Assembly: GCA_002049455.2 (NCBI GenBank)
Contig: KV918936.1
Location: 1-64,000, forward strand
Source of the DNA: Porphyra umbilicalis
Lineage: Eukaryota; Rhodophyta; Bangiophyceae; Bangiales; Bangiaceae
Reading direction: 5' to 3'
DNA length: 64,000 nucleotides
In this document: piece after piece, positions 1 to 11,470 of the stretch
Layout of the letters: each line of letters starts with the position of its first letter
How positions within the stretch are numbered: the stretch's first letter is position 1
The notes under the pieces: model-generated
Told to the model about the DNA's origin: nothing
Database searches by the model: none
Seen by the model: the letters and a program-made list of their open reading frames with translations, nothing else
Program-made: the position numbers and the translations under genes

Positions 1-139
1 AGAACAACGCGACGTGAATTTATTGGTGGATGTCAGAACTTTGCTGACCTCATTGGCTGAGACTGCTCTATACGATCTCGCCGTTTCTGTGCCGATCGAC
101 AAGTAAAAGAAAATAGCAGCATTTGAAATCCCCTCTATG

Positions 140-270
140 CAGTGCGTTCTCGGTATAAGAGACAGCTGATTCGGCTCAATATGAAAATAAAGTGGCCTAC
201 ACGGAATGGAATGGAAGACTCGCGACCCATATTCTTTTGTAAACGATTCTCTTATAACGAGAACGCACTG
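140..270. mobile_element. pogo-like MITE
   Basis: The left arm at 140-162 (CAGTGCGTTCTCGGTATAAG then AGA) and the right arm at 248-270 are reverse complements with one mismatch. The spacer is about 85 bp and has no ORF. TIRs that start CAGT and contain CTCGTTATAA are typical of pogo/Tigger members of the Tc1/mariner superfamily, which duplicate TA. The right flank is TA; the left flank is TATG, so the duplication is imperfect. Non-autonomous. Confidence 0.6.
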
Positions 271-273
271 TAG

Positions 274-655
274 TTCTCTGGCCTTTAGGACAGGGTGCTC
301 TGAGAGTGTAGTGGTGCACACATATACTTAGATCACGGGACTTGCTCTCCGTTTCAGAGGTGGCAGTCTTCATTCGTGTCCTCAGAGGTCTGAGGGCGTG
401 TCGACGTTGGAAGGGTCGCGATGACGCTAAAAGCGAATATACTTACGTGGCTGAGAAGGACTGTCCTGCCACAACGGTCACAGGGCCCGGACTGTGCCTG
501 CCCCCCTGCCCCCCCCACCGCCCTTTGCTGCCCGCGGCGACCGCGCGCAGCGACTTTCGAGGGCTCGACGCGCTTTGCGATGACCCGCGGGTGATCGTCC
601 CTGCGCGCCGGTTTCTGTTGCGGCGGCTCCTCGGCGGTTTCTGACGCCATCTAGC
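274..655 (+). repeat. Left outer terminal inverted repeat
   Basis: It begins near CTGGCCTTTAGGACAGGGTG and runs through a conserved block including CGGGACTTGCTCTCCGTTTC. By eye it matches the reverse complement of 5262-5622 closely over about 360 bp, with scattered substitutions and small indels. Confidence 0.75.
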
Positions 656-789
656 GGCGCGGTTAAAGGCGCCCCGTCGCGCGGCAATCGGTCCCACCCG
701 CCCGCCCGTGCGCCGCGTCGGCCACCCCGCTCGCCGTGCGCAGGTGCGCTGCGCGGCGAAGTGACAGTCCCTTCTGTGAGCCTCAGGCG

Positions 790-1146
790 ACGCCGGCGGG
801 CCGCCGCCGTTGTGGTGGCGGCGGCGGCGGCACCCCTTTCTCCGCCCCACGCTCCCCCCGCCACGGCAGCGTGGCTGTACGTGCCCCCGTGCGCGCTCGC
901 GGCTACAGTCGTTATGCGTTTTCATGGCAGGGGTGCGGCACAAAAGTAGCACCCTCTTTCAGTCCGAGATCGCGAGACATGGCGGTCCTGAGGCTCTAGG
1001 GGCCATTCACTTGTAGAGCATGCTCTCCATGTGAATAGCACGTAAGCGAATAATGACTGTATGGAGCTGGCCGGCGTGCCCGGTGTCGAGGCGCCGCCGA
1101 GCGCGCCACCGCTCTGAAGGCCAGGGTATAGCACGCACGTGCATGG
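790..1146 (+). repeat. Left inner arm, split by a MITE
   Basis: Blocks 790-905 and 1062-1146 match the reverse complement of the continuous block 3194-3400. Shared landmarks are GCCACGGCAGCGTGG and GAAGGCCAGGGT. The 154-bp gap in the left arm is a MITE that is absent from the right arm. Confidence 0.75.
906..1059. mobile_element. MITE with TA target duplication
   Basis: The ends are CAGTCGTTATGCG on the left and, read inward from the right, CAGTCATTATTCGC. TA lies on both sides (904-905 and 1060-1061). The other arm of the host element has the unoccupied site, with a single TA at 3275-3276, so both ends and the TA duplication are confirmed by comparison. The CAGTC terminus and TA target indicate Tc1/mariner. 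It has no ORF and is non-autonomous. Confidence 0.8.
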
Positions 1147-3193
1147 AACTTTCCAGACGCGCCTCTGATGTGAGTCGATGGGCCCGGGGACCATGCACAC
1201 ACATATTGCCGGATGTGAGAGCGATTCACAGTGTGTCGTTATATCAGCGAGAAATAACGATAAGCTGTTGTCGCTCCTGAGGACGCCTCTCAGCCATCCT
1301 AGATAACAATAGGATATGCACGTCCCTTGGGCAAGCGATGTGAGCCATCCATTATCCGCCCCATATTGGGCTCAAAAGTGGCACATTTCTTTTCATATTT
1401 TTCATGAGTCCGCATCCGGTTGTCCTTCCTCTCTGCTGCCCGGAATCGCTGGTGCCGACTCTTTTTCGATTTATTTCCATTCTTTTCAAATGGGTCATCC
1501 CTGTTTCTTGCCTTCTCAAATGCGAAATCCGCCTATTCTGAAGAATGCTGAGCAAACACCTCAACGTCGACCCACCTCCCCCCCCCGCGACCGTCCTGAA
1601 GTCCTCAACCAACCAGTCGGTATATTCTGCCCCGCGATGATGACAACCGCGACGTCACGAATGTCTTCTAAAACCACCACTCCCACGCACCATTTAGCCG
1701 CAGCTCATACCCCTCGACCGGCTGTTGCCCTCAGCGCCCCCTGGCTAATATATTTCCGCATGCTTTGCCTGAGTACGCCCTGTTTGTTGTTGCTCAGAGA
1801 CAGCACCAGCAACAGAAAGTCGTCCCTGCCGAAGGCCAATATTTCCTTTTCACAGAGCGCAGTCGCACTCGTTCCTTTTTGCACTTTGCGCTCGGAACCT
1901 CGCCTAACGCAGAGAACGACCGTCGATCGGACGAGACTGGTGTGTCAGCGTCGTCAGTGTTTCTGGGAAACAAGCTGTACTTGTTGGAGCCATGATCAAC
2001 CCCATGATCCAGAGGGGCTACTGTATAAATTGTGTACTTCGTTCTCTTGTCTTCGTTATCAATGAGGACTGAATGCCGGCACTTCTGGAGTGGGCACGAG
2101 AAACTTCTTCGGGTGTCGATTCTGGAACGCGTCTACGTTGATGCCCCTGTCGCCGAGAACAGCGAGGACGCTGCTGTGACCGGCCTTGTGAGTCACAAAG
2201 CGTAAAAATGCTTCATGTATTTTTTTCCCTCCGAAGGTCACAGCAGCCAGAACTACCGCCACCTTCCTATTACACCCTACCTCTTTGCAGGCCAGCCTTC
2301 TGTGTGAACTTACATAAACATCCCCTAGGCTCTCGACAGAGTGTGGACACGCTGTGGCTCATCGCCGGCGCCCACTCTGTTCTCGAGGTGGCAAATTGGG
2401 CAGCGCGGACAAGCGAGTATAGGCTGCTTTTGGCGCGCCTGCCGCCCCCCCCTTCGGCGCCGGCCGTAGCGCCGACGCTGTGGACGACCGGCGCGCCCGC
2501 CTTTTCGGCTGCTGACGGCCGCCCGTCGGAGCGGCGGCCGTCAGCGCCGCCGCCTCCATCGCGGACACGAAGCACAACCGCCGCGGCCGGCAGCGGAAGC
2601 CGGTGGGATGCCGCCGTGGGTCCGCGGCACCCCGCGACGGCCGCGGAGGTGGCAGCGGGGGGCGCCCTCCCGACAGAAGGTGGAGACCGGTGCGAGGGCA
2701 ACGGGCCGGGCGGCTCCAGCAGTTGCGCGTCGGCCAGCGGCACGGGCGGCGGCTGCGCGTCGCGGCAGCGCTCGCCAAGATCCCGCCGCAGCGCCGCCGC
2801 CCTTCGCCGCCGCCACCGCGACGCGGCGGCCGCGCTCAAAGCCCCTGCCTCGGCCGGCCCCAGCCGCCGCTCGAGTAGCGACGCAGCGTGGCGCGTGGCG
2901 AGGGCCGCGTCGTTGTCGTCGGCGGAGCGCCCGCGCCGCGACGGCCGTGGCCCCCACTTCTTGCTGATCCTCTCGGTTGGGGGCAGCGATGTTCCGATTC
3001 CTGCAAAGCAAGCTTCATGTATTCTAAGTTGAAATCTGTTGCAATTGTTCATAGCACCCTATGTCAGCGCTTGACGTAACCACATGAAAGAAACACACTG
3101 AAACGCTGACACGATTGACAGCGTGGGATCAGAGTGGATACGATCACCGCGGCTGCGTTCTACACAGCATTTTGTCCCCGATTCCTTATTCCA

Positions 3194-3400
3194 TGCACGT
3201 GCGTGCAACACCCTGGCCTTCAGGGCGTGGCGCGCTTGGCGACGCATCGACATCGGGCACGCCGGCCGACTCCATAGGCGCGAGCGCGAACATGGGCACG
3301 TACAACCACGCTGCCGTGGCAGGGGAAACGCGGGGCGGAGTAAAAGGGTGCCGCCGCCGGCACGGCAGCGGCGGCGGCTCGCCGGCGTCGCGCGACGTCG
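3194..3400 (-). repeat. Right inner arm with the empty MITE site
   Basis: Inverted counterpart of 790-1146. The two blocks separated by the MITE in the left arm are directly joined here at TA (3275-3276), which shows the pre-insertion state. Confidence 0.75.
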
Positions 3401-3868
3401 ACGGGAGGGGCCTTCACTCCGCCGCGCAGCGCACCTCTCACCGCGCCTGTAGATGCCCTGCCGGAAAACTTTACTGGATATCCAGCCAGCTCAAAGCGCG
3501 TCAGTTTGACGGCCACAGGTGATGTGTTGGGGCTGTATGATCCAAATTTGTCCGCTGCGTTTCGGTCGTGCGGGCACATCGATGGCTCAAGATCCAGGAA
3601 AAAAGCGGGATCAGATGGGACTTTGATTGGTTCACAACACTCCTCACGTCGCTGACAGCCCTGCTACGATTAGGCCGTGCTCCATAATGCACACGCTTAC
3701 CGCTTTTTTACCGTAACCGCGTTTATTCAGCCTATTAATAATAGCGAGATAAAGGGCGATCGAGTGCCACCAAGCAGGCAAAACAAACGCCAACAAATGA
3801 TACGGCGCGACATCCGCGAGCTCCCCCTCTCCCCTTTCCAGCTGAACAACTGACAGACACAAGCACTA

Positions 3869-4027
3869 TTGCAGTCTCCCCAATTTTGGCCGATCCCGAC
3901 AAGAACAACTGTAGAACAGATGCACGACAGCCATCCATCCGGCCGGATACGACCTCTCGACCAATCAGAAGTTGTACGGGCTGTAGGTTGTTCTTGTCCG
4001 GATCGGCCAGAATTGGGAAGACTGCAA
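3869..4027. mobile_element. Small TIR element (MITE), about 160 bp
   Basis: Arms of about 45 bp, 3869-3914 and 3981-4027, are reverse complements with a few mismatches; the core is GGCCGATCCGGACAAGAACA. TA flanks both ends (3867-3868 and 4028-4029). It has no coding capacity. It lies inside the stretched right arm of the 274-5622 element. Confidence 0.65.
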
Positions 4028-4730
4028 TAGAAGAAGCAAAACATGAAGCGCATGACCGGACCAGAGAACAGTAACAGTGCTCAGAAAATCACGAGGCAAA
4101 CATAAAGCGCATAGCTGTCAATGAACAGTCTTCATTGTCCAGTAATGGTGCTCGTCAATCACTCATTCCTCCAACGAGAGATCCAGTCACCGAATTCGGC
4201 ATGGGAAGGACTGAAGGCAGCTGGCAGTGCGGTCAGCGGCCGTGATTATGGCCAGCGGGATGAAGCAGCGGGGAGAGAGTTGGCGGCCACAGCGGGAGGC
4301 AATGCGATCATGAGAGGCGTGCTCGCGGCGGCATACAACGATGATCCCCCCATAACTGGGCAAGCAAAAAAAGCCACTTATCAGCGCAAAGAACATCGAT
4401 GTCTGCAGGGGGAATGGTGGCGCAGGAGCAGGCGTCCGTGTGCATCGAAAGATGGGGGGGGAGGGGGGGGGAGAGGGGGGGGGGGCTGCCGAAGAGGATG
4501 AGGGGTTGGTCGATGGTAGGCTAGGGGGTGGTCGCAAGCTCCCGTGCAGCTTGCGACACCACAGAAATTGTCGTGCGGCCGATCTTTTCCGGGCGTGTGC
4601 TCATGTGGTGGCGCGCTGGGTGACAACCCCACCACCCGGGCTCCTGATACGGGGAGGGGGTTTCCCAAGACCCAGCGATCTGGGCCGCAAACCGACTGCT
4701 TCTTGGGTTTGATGGGGTGGAGGATCGTAT

Positions 4731-5035
4731 CTAGTGTCTATTCTACCGCAATCGGGCATCAAATGATGCCCGTTTGGGCATCAAATGATGCACCCTCTCC
4801 CAGGGCCAGAAAACGACGGTTCTACCCCCCCTGTTGAGGCAACTGGAGCACCCCCCGTTTGTATCTACAGCATATTGGCTGGCATCTCCCCCAAGAATAA
4901 CAAGGCATCGCTGAGTCCGTTTCTGCTGTCAAAAAGAGCGTCAGAGGTCGGGAAGTACGAAAACGAGCGCTCCGAAAATGGGCATCATTTGATGCGATTC
5001 GCATCAAAAAGATGCTGCGGTAGAATAGACACTAG
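4731..5035. mobile_element. CTAG-TIR element, short copy (305 bp)
   Basis: Perfect 20-bp inverted repeats, CTAGTGTCTATTCTACCGCA at 4731-4750 and its reverse complement at 5016-5035. Just inside are copies of the palindromic block GCATCAAATGATGC. The same termini and palindromes bound the 705-bp element at 15690-16394. Either CTAG is the duplicated target or the TIR begins with it; TA at its centre could be the real duplication. No ORF; non-autonomous. Confidence 0.8.
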
Positions 5036-5261
5036 AGAAGCGCGCGGCCGCCCAAAATCCTGGATTGCCTGCCGGTCAGCAATTGATACTGCACGCAGGA
5101 GGTTGCGAATGCTGATTGCATTCTGACCAGGCGCCGGAGAGCGCAAAATCGGCACTGTTTCCCGTCAAAATCGACGCGAAGGCACCAAGGTCCGGGTTTT
5201 GTCCGGCTTTAAGGCTTGAAAAACCTGGTTATTCAGGAACGCTTTTCCGTAGAGATGGAAG

Positions 5262-5622
5262 GCCGACGGGCCGCCGCAACAGAAGCCGGCGAGCAGGAAC
5301 AATCACCCACGGGTCATCGCGGGCGCGTTCAACCCCCGTAGTCGCTGCGCGCGGGCGCCGCGCCCAACTCGGGGCGGTGGGGGGTGGTAGGGGGGCAGGC
5401 ACAGTCCGGGCCCTGTGACCGTTGTGGCAGGACAGTCCTTCTCAGCGACGTGACTCTATTCGCTTTTAGCGTCATCGCGACCCTTTCAACGTCGACACGC
5501 CCTCAGATCCCTGAGGACACGAATGCAGACTGCCACCTCTGAAACGGAGAGCAAGTCCCGTGATCTAAGAATATGTGTGCATCACTACACTTTGAGAGCA
5601 CCCTGTCTTACAGGCCAGGGAA
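5262..5622 (-). repeat. Right outer terminal inverted repeat
   Basis: Reverse-complement partner of 274-655. It ends at about 5622, after CACCCTGTCTTACAGGCCAG. Confidence 0.75.
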
Positions 5623-7597
5623 AAGCCTGAGCGAGTCTGACCGTTTTAGGACCCCCAATTTGACGCACGTTGAGGGTGTTGTGGGTCGCTCCGCTGCCGC
5701 CTACTGTGGCGCGCACAGCGTGAATCAGGGCACGGCGGCGGCGATCCCAAGGAACTGGTTTCCGCAGCCTTGCGAGATCGTTTCTGTCCGTGCTCGCGGC
5801 GGGGGGCGGCGGACGTTGGAGACTGGGAGATTGGATGAACTTGTGAACCTGTCGGAGGGGGCAGTGGGACGATGTCTCATCGGCGCCCCGCAGCGTGAGT
5901 GCGTGACGGCGACAGGCGCGTCGCGACGCCCGTGTCCACGGTCGACGTCCCCGTCGACGACACCGTCTTCTTCCCACGATTGATGATTCACTCGACGTGT
6001 CTGCGGATGCGATGCTGGTGGACCCCGTCGACGGCAAAGTTTCCACCGCGGTGGCGACCCACATGCAGGCGCTCGTCGGCGGTTCTGCCATCGCGCTTCT
6101 TTGGTTACTTGAAAGCGATTTGAGGGCGACACAGTGTGGTGCCCTATCGAAACCGCAGCCTACGACTTGGAATGGCCGGTCGGGGATCTGGCGACACAAT
6201 TTTTCGGTTCGGATGGCATGTTTAACGGCTAAGACAACAAGAATAACGTCCACACGGCCAAGTCCGAGGCTTGTGTATCACTGTAATGATGCAATTTCAA
6301 GAACTCAGGAGGGGCATCGCCCCTGGTGCACTCAGGCGAGATCACTGTCAGCGCGGAATGGTGAGGACAGCAGCGACCGGCCTCGATGTCCGAGGTTGAA
6401 GGTGTTTGCCCTGCGGCAAGGTGTTTCCAGCAATATGATTGGTTGGCGGTGGCTACTTCTCCCATAAATGCACCCAGAGCACGTGGGCGGGCGGGAGAGA
6501 CCCCAACCGCCACCAATCATGCCGCGAAGGGCACCCCTGGCGGCCGGCGCCAAACCCCCACCTCGTGCATTGGCCGCAACTCTGGTCGCGGCCTGTGCGG
6601 TGGCGGTGGTGATGGCGGTGTCCACGGCTTCGAAGGAGACGGCGGCGGCTGGGGGAGGGGGTGGGGGGGGGATCGTCGGAAACCCTGTGCCGCCTGACGA
6701 AACCCAAACGGTACAGGACGAACCCGAACGGCACGAAGTCGTTCGGCTGTTGTTCGAGTGTTCGTCCGGCGAACGAACGCCGGATTTTTCCCGGTTTTCG
6801 TCCAACAGAGTGACATTCCGCCCACAGCGACCTGTCAGAGAGGTGCTTGTCCAGGCCTCTGTGAGAGGCATACACACAGCCAGCCCGGCTCGAAGGCGAT
6901 TTCCATGACAGTCCCGGATCTTGACAACAACAAACATGGCCAATCAGAGTCCCTCTGGCGGCAAGGTCACCAAGTCTATGAGACAAGTCAAGCCTCGAGT
7001 GCTGGTGCAACTCCAAGTCCGAATGAGAAGGTGCTCCTGGAGCATCATGAGAGCGTCCTGCAATCGACCGCAGACAAACTATTGTATTGGTGAAGACGTT
7101 AGGTGCTTGATTTTTCAAACATGGGCACCCAACCGTGCCTGTTGTACGGTCTTGCCGGGGCAAGGAGAGGTGTGCCGGTCTGGAGTGGAAGCTACAGGAG
7201 AGGGGCGAGCTCTACGAGAGCAACCGACACATCTTACTGACAGGGCAGTCCTTGCCTTGGCTGACTCTTCCATGTCCGCCATCCTCCCCTGGTCGACGCT
7301 GACGCACTCTGGTTGCCATGCTGCTGAAAGAGCCTTCCTGCATCTGGGGCGGCAGCAGCGGACAAGAGATGGAGGATACTGTGGAGGCGCAAGTTTTACG
7401 ACGCGGGGGAGCGGCAATGGCTGTGGACGTCGACAGCAGTGGACGTGGAGAAGGACAGCGGCGTCGGTGGGGGGGGGGCAGCGGTGGGCGGGGGGCGGGA
7501 GGTCGGAAGGGACGAGGTCTGGACGTGAGCAAGAAGGGGCAGGTGCAGGGATTTGTGGAGAGTTGAGGCGTGGGGAGGGAGGGGCAAGGTGGGGTGG
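5623..7597. other. No supportable gene
   Basis: Several ORFs overlap on both strands, none with a recognisable domain. The plus frame from about 5976 to 6200 reads like protein but has no clear start, and an overlapping minus-strand ORF (6253 to 5585) is equally long. Around 6715-6830 and 7940-8090 there are several copies of a CGTTCGTCCGG-like motif in both orientations, possibly subterminal repeats of an unresolved element. Confidence 0.5.
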
Positions 7598-7830
7598 GGA
7601 ACGGCGGGGAGGGGGACGGCGGGGAGGGGGACGGCGGGGAGGGGGACGGCGGGGAGGGGGACGGCGAGGAGGGGGACGGCGGGGAGGGGGACGGCGGGGA
7701 GGGGGACGGCGGGGAGGGGGACGGCGGGGAGGGGGACGGCGGGGAGGGGGACGGCAGGGAGGGGGACGGCGGGGAGGGGGACGGCGGGGAGGGGGACGGC
7801 GGGGAGGGGGACGGCGGGGAGGGGGAAGGT
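7598..7830. repeat. 15-bp minisatellite, about 15 copies
   Basis: Tandem copies of GACGGCGGGGAGGGG with very few substitutions. All six frames stay open because the unit is a multiple of three and contains no stop. This creates artificial repeat ORFs, which I do not call as genes. Confidence 0.95.
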
Positions 7831-8099
7831 GGAGAGGCAGAGGACCGGTGTCCTTAGCTTAGCAGTCTTAGTCGTCATCATTATTAGAGAAATTGTAGCA
7901 CCGGAAGAAGTACTGTCAGGAGGGTGCCAAGCTGTGTTTGAGCGCCAACGTTTGTCCGGACGAAAGGCTCTTCGTTCGGCCGCTCGTCTCACCGGACGAC
8001 TGCCGATCGCTGCGGCTGACGAATGTCGATTCGTACGGTGGATGCAATCCGAACGAGAACCGGACAAAAAAGAGCGTTCGTTCGAGGGCACCCGATTTA

Positions 8100-9600
8100 C
8101 GACGATGGCGGGCCGGCTGTGCGGGCGGCCGCTATGGGTCGCGGCCGAGGCGGCGGACACGGCGGCGTTCGCTGGCGCCGCCGGAGAGTGGCGGCGAGGT
8201 CGGAGGCCGCCGCCGGGACAGGAGCTGCGGCGGACCGGCGGCGGCGGGGCGGCAAAGGTGGCGGCGGCAGGACGCACCGGTGGCGGCCGCGGTTAGGCCG
8301 GCCCGCCGGGGCGGTCGGTCGCGCCGGCGCCTGGCGGCGGGACGGCGGCGGCGGTTGGCGGCGGGCGGCGGCGGTTCGGCGGCGACGTATGGCAGCGGAG
8401 TGCCTGCGCGGTCAGCGGCCGGCTGAGCTTAGGCGGCATGCAGCGGCGGCGGTCAGGAGCGGGATCGCGTTTGCGGCCTCCCGCCGCGGGGGGGCCGGGG
8501 GGGTGGACGTCCGGGAGGGGTGCGCGGTGTCGGCGGCGGCGGCGGCAATGTGAATTATTTGGAGCCGGGGGCCAACGCGGCCACCCGGCGGCAAGCGTGG
8601 AGGCGACCGTTGCGGCTGCACGGTGCGTGCAAGGCCGTGGCCTTGCCGTGCGGCTAAGCGGTCGCCAGCGCTCCCCCGTAATGGGGGGGGGGAGGCGCCT
8701 GCCTGGCGGGTTGAAGTGGCGGCGCACGGCGACACGCACACGCCGTCGCGGCCGCTCCGCGGTGAGTGCAAGGGCGCGGGGAGACGGCGCCACACGGGTG
8801 CGCACGGGGAGGAGGAGCAGGCCTGCCTTTGGGCACGGCCTTGCTGACAGGCGCGGTGCGGGACGAAGGTGCCGCGCGGGTGTGCACGGGGAGGGGGAGT
8901 AGGCGTGCCCTTGGACGGGGGGGAGAGGAGGGCCGCCTGAGTATACAAGCAGGAGAGGGAGAGGACAGAGGGCGACCCGTGGGATAGGCAACAAGAGAAC
9001 GACCCTTTCTCTCAGGCAAGCCGCGGCGGTGTCGGGCGTTTCGGCGGCGTCACCCGCCGCCGCCACGCGTCGCCGCCGCCGCCGCCAGTGCACAAGGCGG
9101 CGGCGGCGGCAAGGGGCGGCGGCGATGCGGCGGTCGGCGGCCGCGGCTGCCGCGTTGTCGGCGCCGGGGGGGGGGCGGACGTGCGGCGGGGGTGCGCGGA
9201 GTCGACGGCGGCGGCGGAATGCCGCGGTGGCGGGAGACGACAGCAACGCGGCGGCGGCGGTGGTCTTGGCGGCCAAGGAGGTGCGCGCGGCTGGGGGGGG
9301 GGGCGGCGTCGCCGGCGCCGCGTCAACCCCGGGTGGGGGGCGGGCGCCAGCGGCGACAAGGGGCGGCGCTGCGGTGGCTGCCGCGGTTTTCGCGCCCGAA
9401 TGCGACAGGCGCCTCGAGCGGGGCGGCGCCGCGGCAGCCGTCGGGGGCAGCGACCCGGCGGCAGCGACTCGGCGACGGTTCCTCAGCGCGGCCGGCCGCC
9501 GTTGGGCGACGGCGGGACGACGGCGGCGGTGGCCGGCCGCAAGGTGGCGGGCTGCACCGGCGGTGGGGCGGCGGCGGGGGGCGCCGCCCGAAGACGTCCC
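8100..9600. other. GC-rich low-complexity tract
   Basis: About 1.5 kb dominated by CGG/GCC trinucleotides, with long ORFs in several frames on both strands that encode only Ala, Arg, Gly and Pro runs. No splice pattern, domain or stable start favours any frame. It sits directly upstream of the Harbinger-type transposase. Confidence 0.7.
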
Positions 9601-9924
9601 TCTGATTTGGTTGGTCGCGTGTGAGTCATTGATTGGCACAAAAAGTGGATCAACAAATCTACATCTGCTAAATAGTACTGAAACATATGACCAAAATCAG
9701 TGGTAAATAATTTGCGCAGATTTTGCCAGAAACCGGCACGGCCGGATGCTTATCGGCCGCTGAGGTGCTCCCGTCGTGCTACCGTCTGCAACACATTTAG
9801 CCTCCCTGCACGACTCTCTGGCGACACTTCGTCGTGTTGTGTCGCCATTGTGTCACCCAAAAAGAACCAAAGAGTCACCTTAGGCACGACCGCGGACGCT
9901 GTGGCGCTATCCTCGTCGCATCCG

Positions 9925-11470
9925 CTGGTCGCGGCTCGGCCCGCGGTGGTATATTGGGTTGGTGCGTGGCCGCCGGCCGAACAATCACCGTGATTTTCGA
10001 TCAGGTTTGCGAGCTATTTTGAGGGACTATTTTGGATTGGACGGCTCTTTCCCCGTATACGACAAGGCGGACCTTGAGAGACGGTTCCGTGTGCCCCGGT
10101 CAGTGTTTTTGCGTATCTACCCTGCCGTGAAGGTTCGCCCCTTTTTTGCGAAAGGCATGAACGCGACGGGCAGACCGCAGGCACACCCCTTGCTAAAGGT
10201 GGTGGCTGCTTTCCGAGTGATTGCTTACGGAGAGGCGCCCGATCGAACTGATGAATACGTTCGTTTGTCCGCATCGACCATTGCTATGTCTGTTCGAGAG
10301 CTTCTACGTTTAAATGTGCATTAGTTTGGTCCGGCTTATTTTCGTCCGCCTACCCCGGCCGAGCTTGAGCGTATTCTGGAGCGCAATGCGCAACGGGGAC
10401 TGCCTGGGTGTATGGGATCGCTGGTCTGCAGCCATTGGGAGTGGGCGAACTGCCCCAAGGCGTTTGCCGGCATGTACCAGAATCGGCACGGCAAACACTC
10501 TGTGGTAATGGAAACTGTTTGTGATGAGAACATATGGATATGGCATTTATTTGTCGGTTGCCCTGGTTCTCAGAATGACCTCAATGTTATGCATGCTTCC
10601 CCTCTGTATTTTTCTGTGACGGGAGAAGAGTGGCCGCCTCGTACGTTTTCATACACAGCTAACGGCACCACCCGCACGCTCTTGTATTATCTGTTTGATG
10701 GAAATTACCCTCCCTTTGCATGTTTCGTTTCTTCGTTGCCCGACCCCACCACAGAAGTTGAGACGACATTCAACCGGCTCCAAGAAGCTTTGAGGAAAGA
10801 CGTGGAACGGCTTTATGCCGTTCTAACTGCACGCTTTCACATTGCTTTACACCCCGCACGGCACGTAGCCGTCGAGTCAAATGTCACCGTCGCGAAGGCG
10901 GTGGCCATCTTACACAATATTGTGACGGAAAAGCGACGCGATGGGTACGTGTCACGCACTCGAATGGCCGCCGCTGCCCAGGCGGCGGACGGCGGCAGCG
11001 GCGGCAGAGACGCAGTCGGTGGCGGAGCCGGGGGCGTGGGGATCGGGGCTGTTGAGACCCCGGCCGCGGCCGGTGGTGCGGCCGGCGGTGTGGCCGGCGA
11101 CGAGGTTGGTAAGGATGGCGGTGGTGGGACGGGTTTCACTCCTAATGGTGGTGCTCCCGCCGCCGGTGTTGGCGCAGCCTGCGGCGGAGCTGGCGGTGGT
11201 GGGGGTGGTGGGACGGGGTTGATGCCTGATGGTTGTGGTCACGCCGCCGGTGTCGGTGCAGCCGTCGGCGGGGCTGCTGGTGGTGGGGGCGGTGGGACAG
11301 GTCTGACGGCAGATGGAGGCAGCCACGCCGCCGGCGGCGGTGCGGCAGGCGGCAGTCCGCAGAGCAATGCGAAAGTCCTGGGGGTCGCGACGGACCGTCA
11401 GCGGGTGTGGCCGCCGCTGTCATCGCACCGGCCGGCGCGCTCTCTGCCGGAAGTTTTGGTCACGCGATAA
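9925..11470 (+). pseudogene. PIF/Harbinger-type transposase, one in-frame stop
   Basis: A DDE transposase of the plant-transposon/Harbinger type, which would cut and move its own element in the nucleus. The N-terminal part (RRPNNHRDF, DYFG, RRFRVPRSVFLRI) and the middle (GSLVCSHWEWANCPKAFAG, WIWHLFVGCPGSQNDLNVM, KDVERLYAVLTARFHI) follow the family order. TAG at 10322-10324 interrupts one continuous frame, just before FGPAYFRPPTPAELERIL. The first catalytic Asp, normally in a GSIDCMHWEW-like motif, is Val here; the Asp of NDLNV and the Glu of DVER remain. The C-terminus runs into a Gly/Ala-rich tail made of an 84-bp repeat, which is unusual. No ATG is clear; similarity starts near 9925 without one. 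Almost certainly inactive. Family assignment is good; element ends were not found. Confidence 0.8.
11100..11360 (+). repeat. 84-bp tandem repeat, three copies
   Basis: GCCGCCGG landmarks at 11159, 11243 and 11327 give a period of exactly 84 bp (28 codons). The copies lie in frame in the C-terminal tail of the transposase ORF and encode Gly/Ala-rich modules containing GGTG. Confidence 0.8.

Larger units (their letters stand above)
274..5622. mobile_element. Decayed DNA element with long terminal inverted repeats
   Basis: The outer 350-380 bp at each end (274-655 and 5262-5622) are inverted copies of each other. Two inner blocks are also inverted and in the matching order: about 790-905 with 3277-3400, and 1062-1146 with 3194-3275. 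The right arm is stretched by later insertions, including TIR elements at 3869-4027 and 4731-5035. The left arm carries a MITE at 906-1059. No transposase could be recognised inside; the ORFs at 1316-2065 and 2059-2262 match nothing I know. Long TIRs suggest a Mutator-like or foldback element, but no target duplication was found, so the superfamily is open. The interior 1150-3190 holds no supportable gene. Confidence 0.6.

Noticed and set aside
2059-2262. Small minus-strand ORF with VLAVLGDRGINVDAF
   Set aside because: It looks like protein, but there is too little to assign a family or a gene; possibly a transposase scrap.
5585-6253. 222-codon minus-strand ORF and overlapping plus frame 5976-6200
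   Set aside because: Neither has a recognisable domain or a supported start, and they cannot both be genes; left as unassigned sequence.
7396-8296. Long ORFs on both strands across the minisatellite
   Set aside because: They exist because a 15-bp unit without stops is repeated; there is no domain and no coding signal outside the repeat.
8293-9639. 448-codon minus-strand ORF
   Set aside because: Composition is only Pro, Ala, Arg and Thr from CGG/GCC runs; equally long plus-strand ORFs overlap it.
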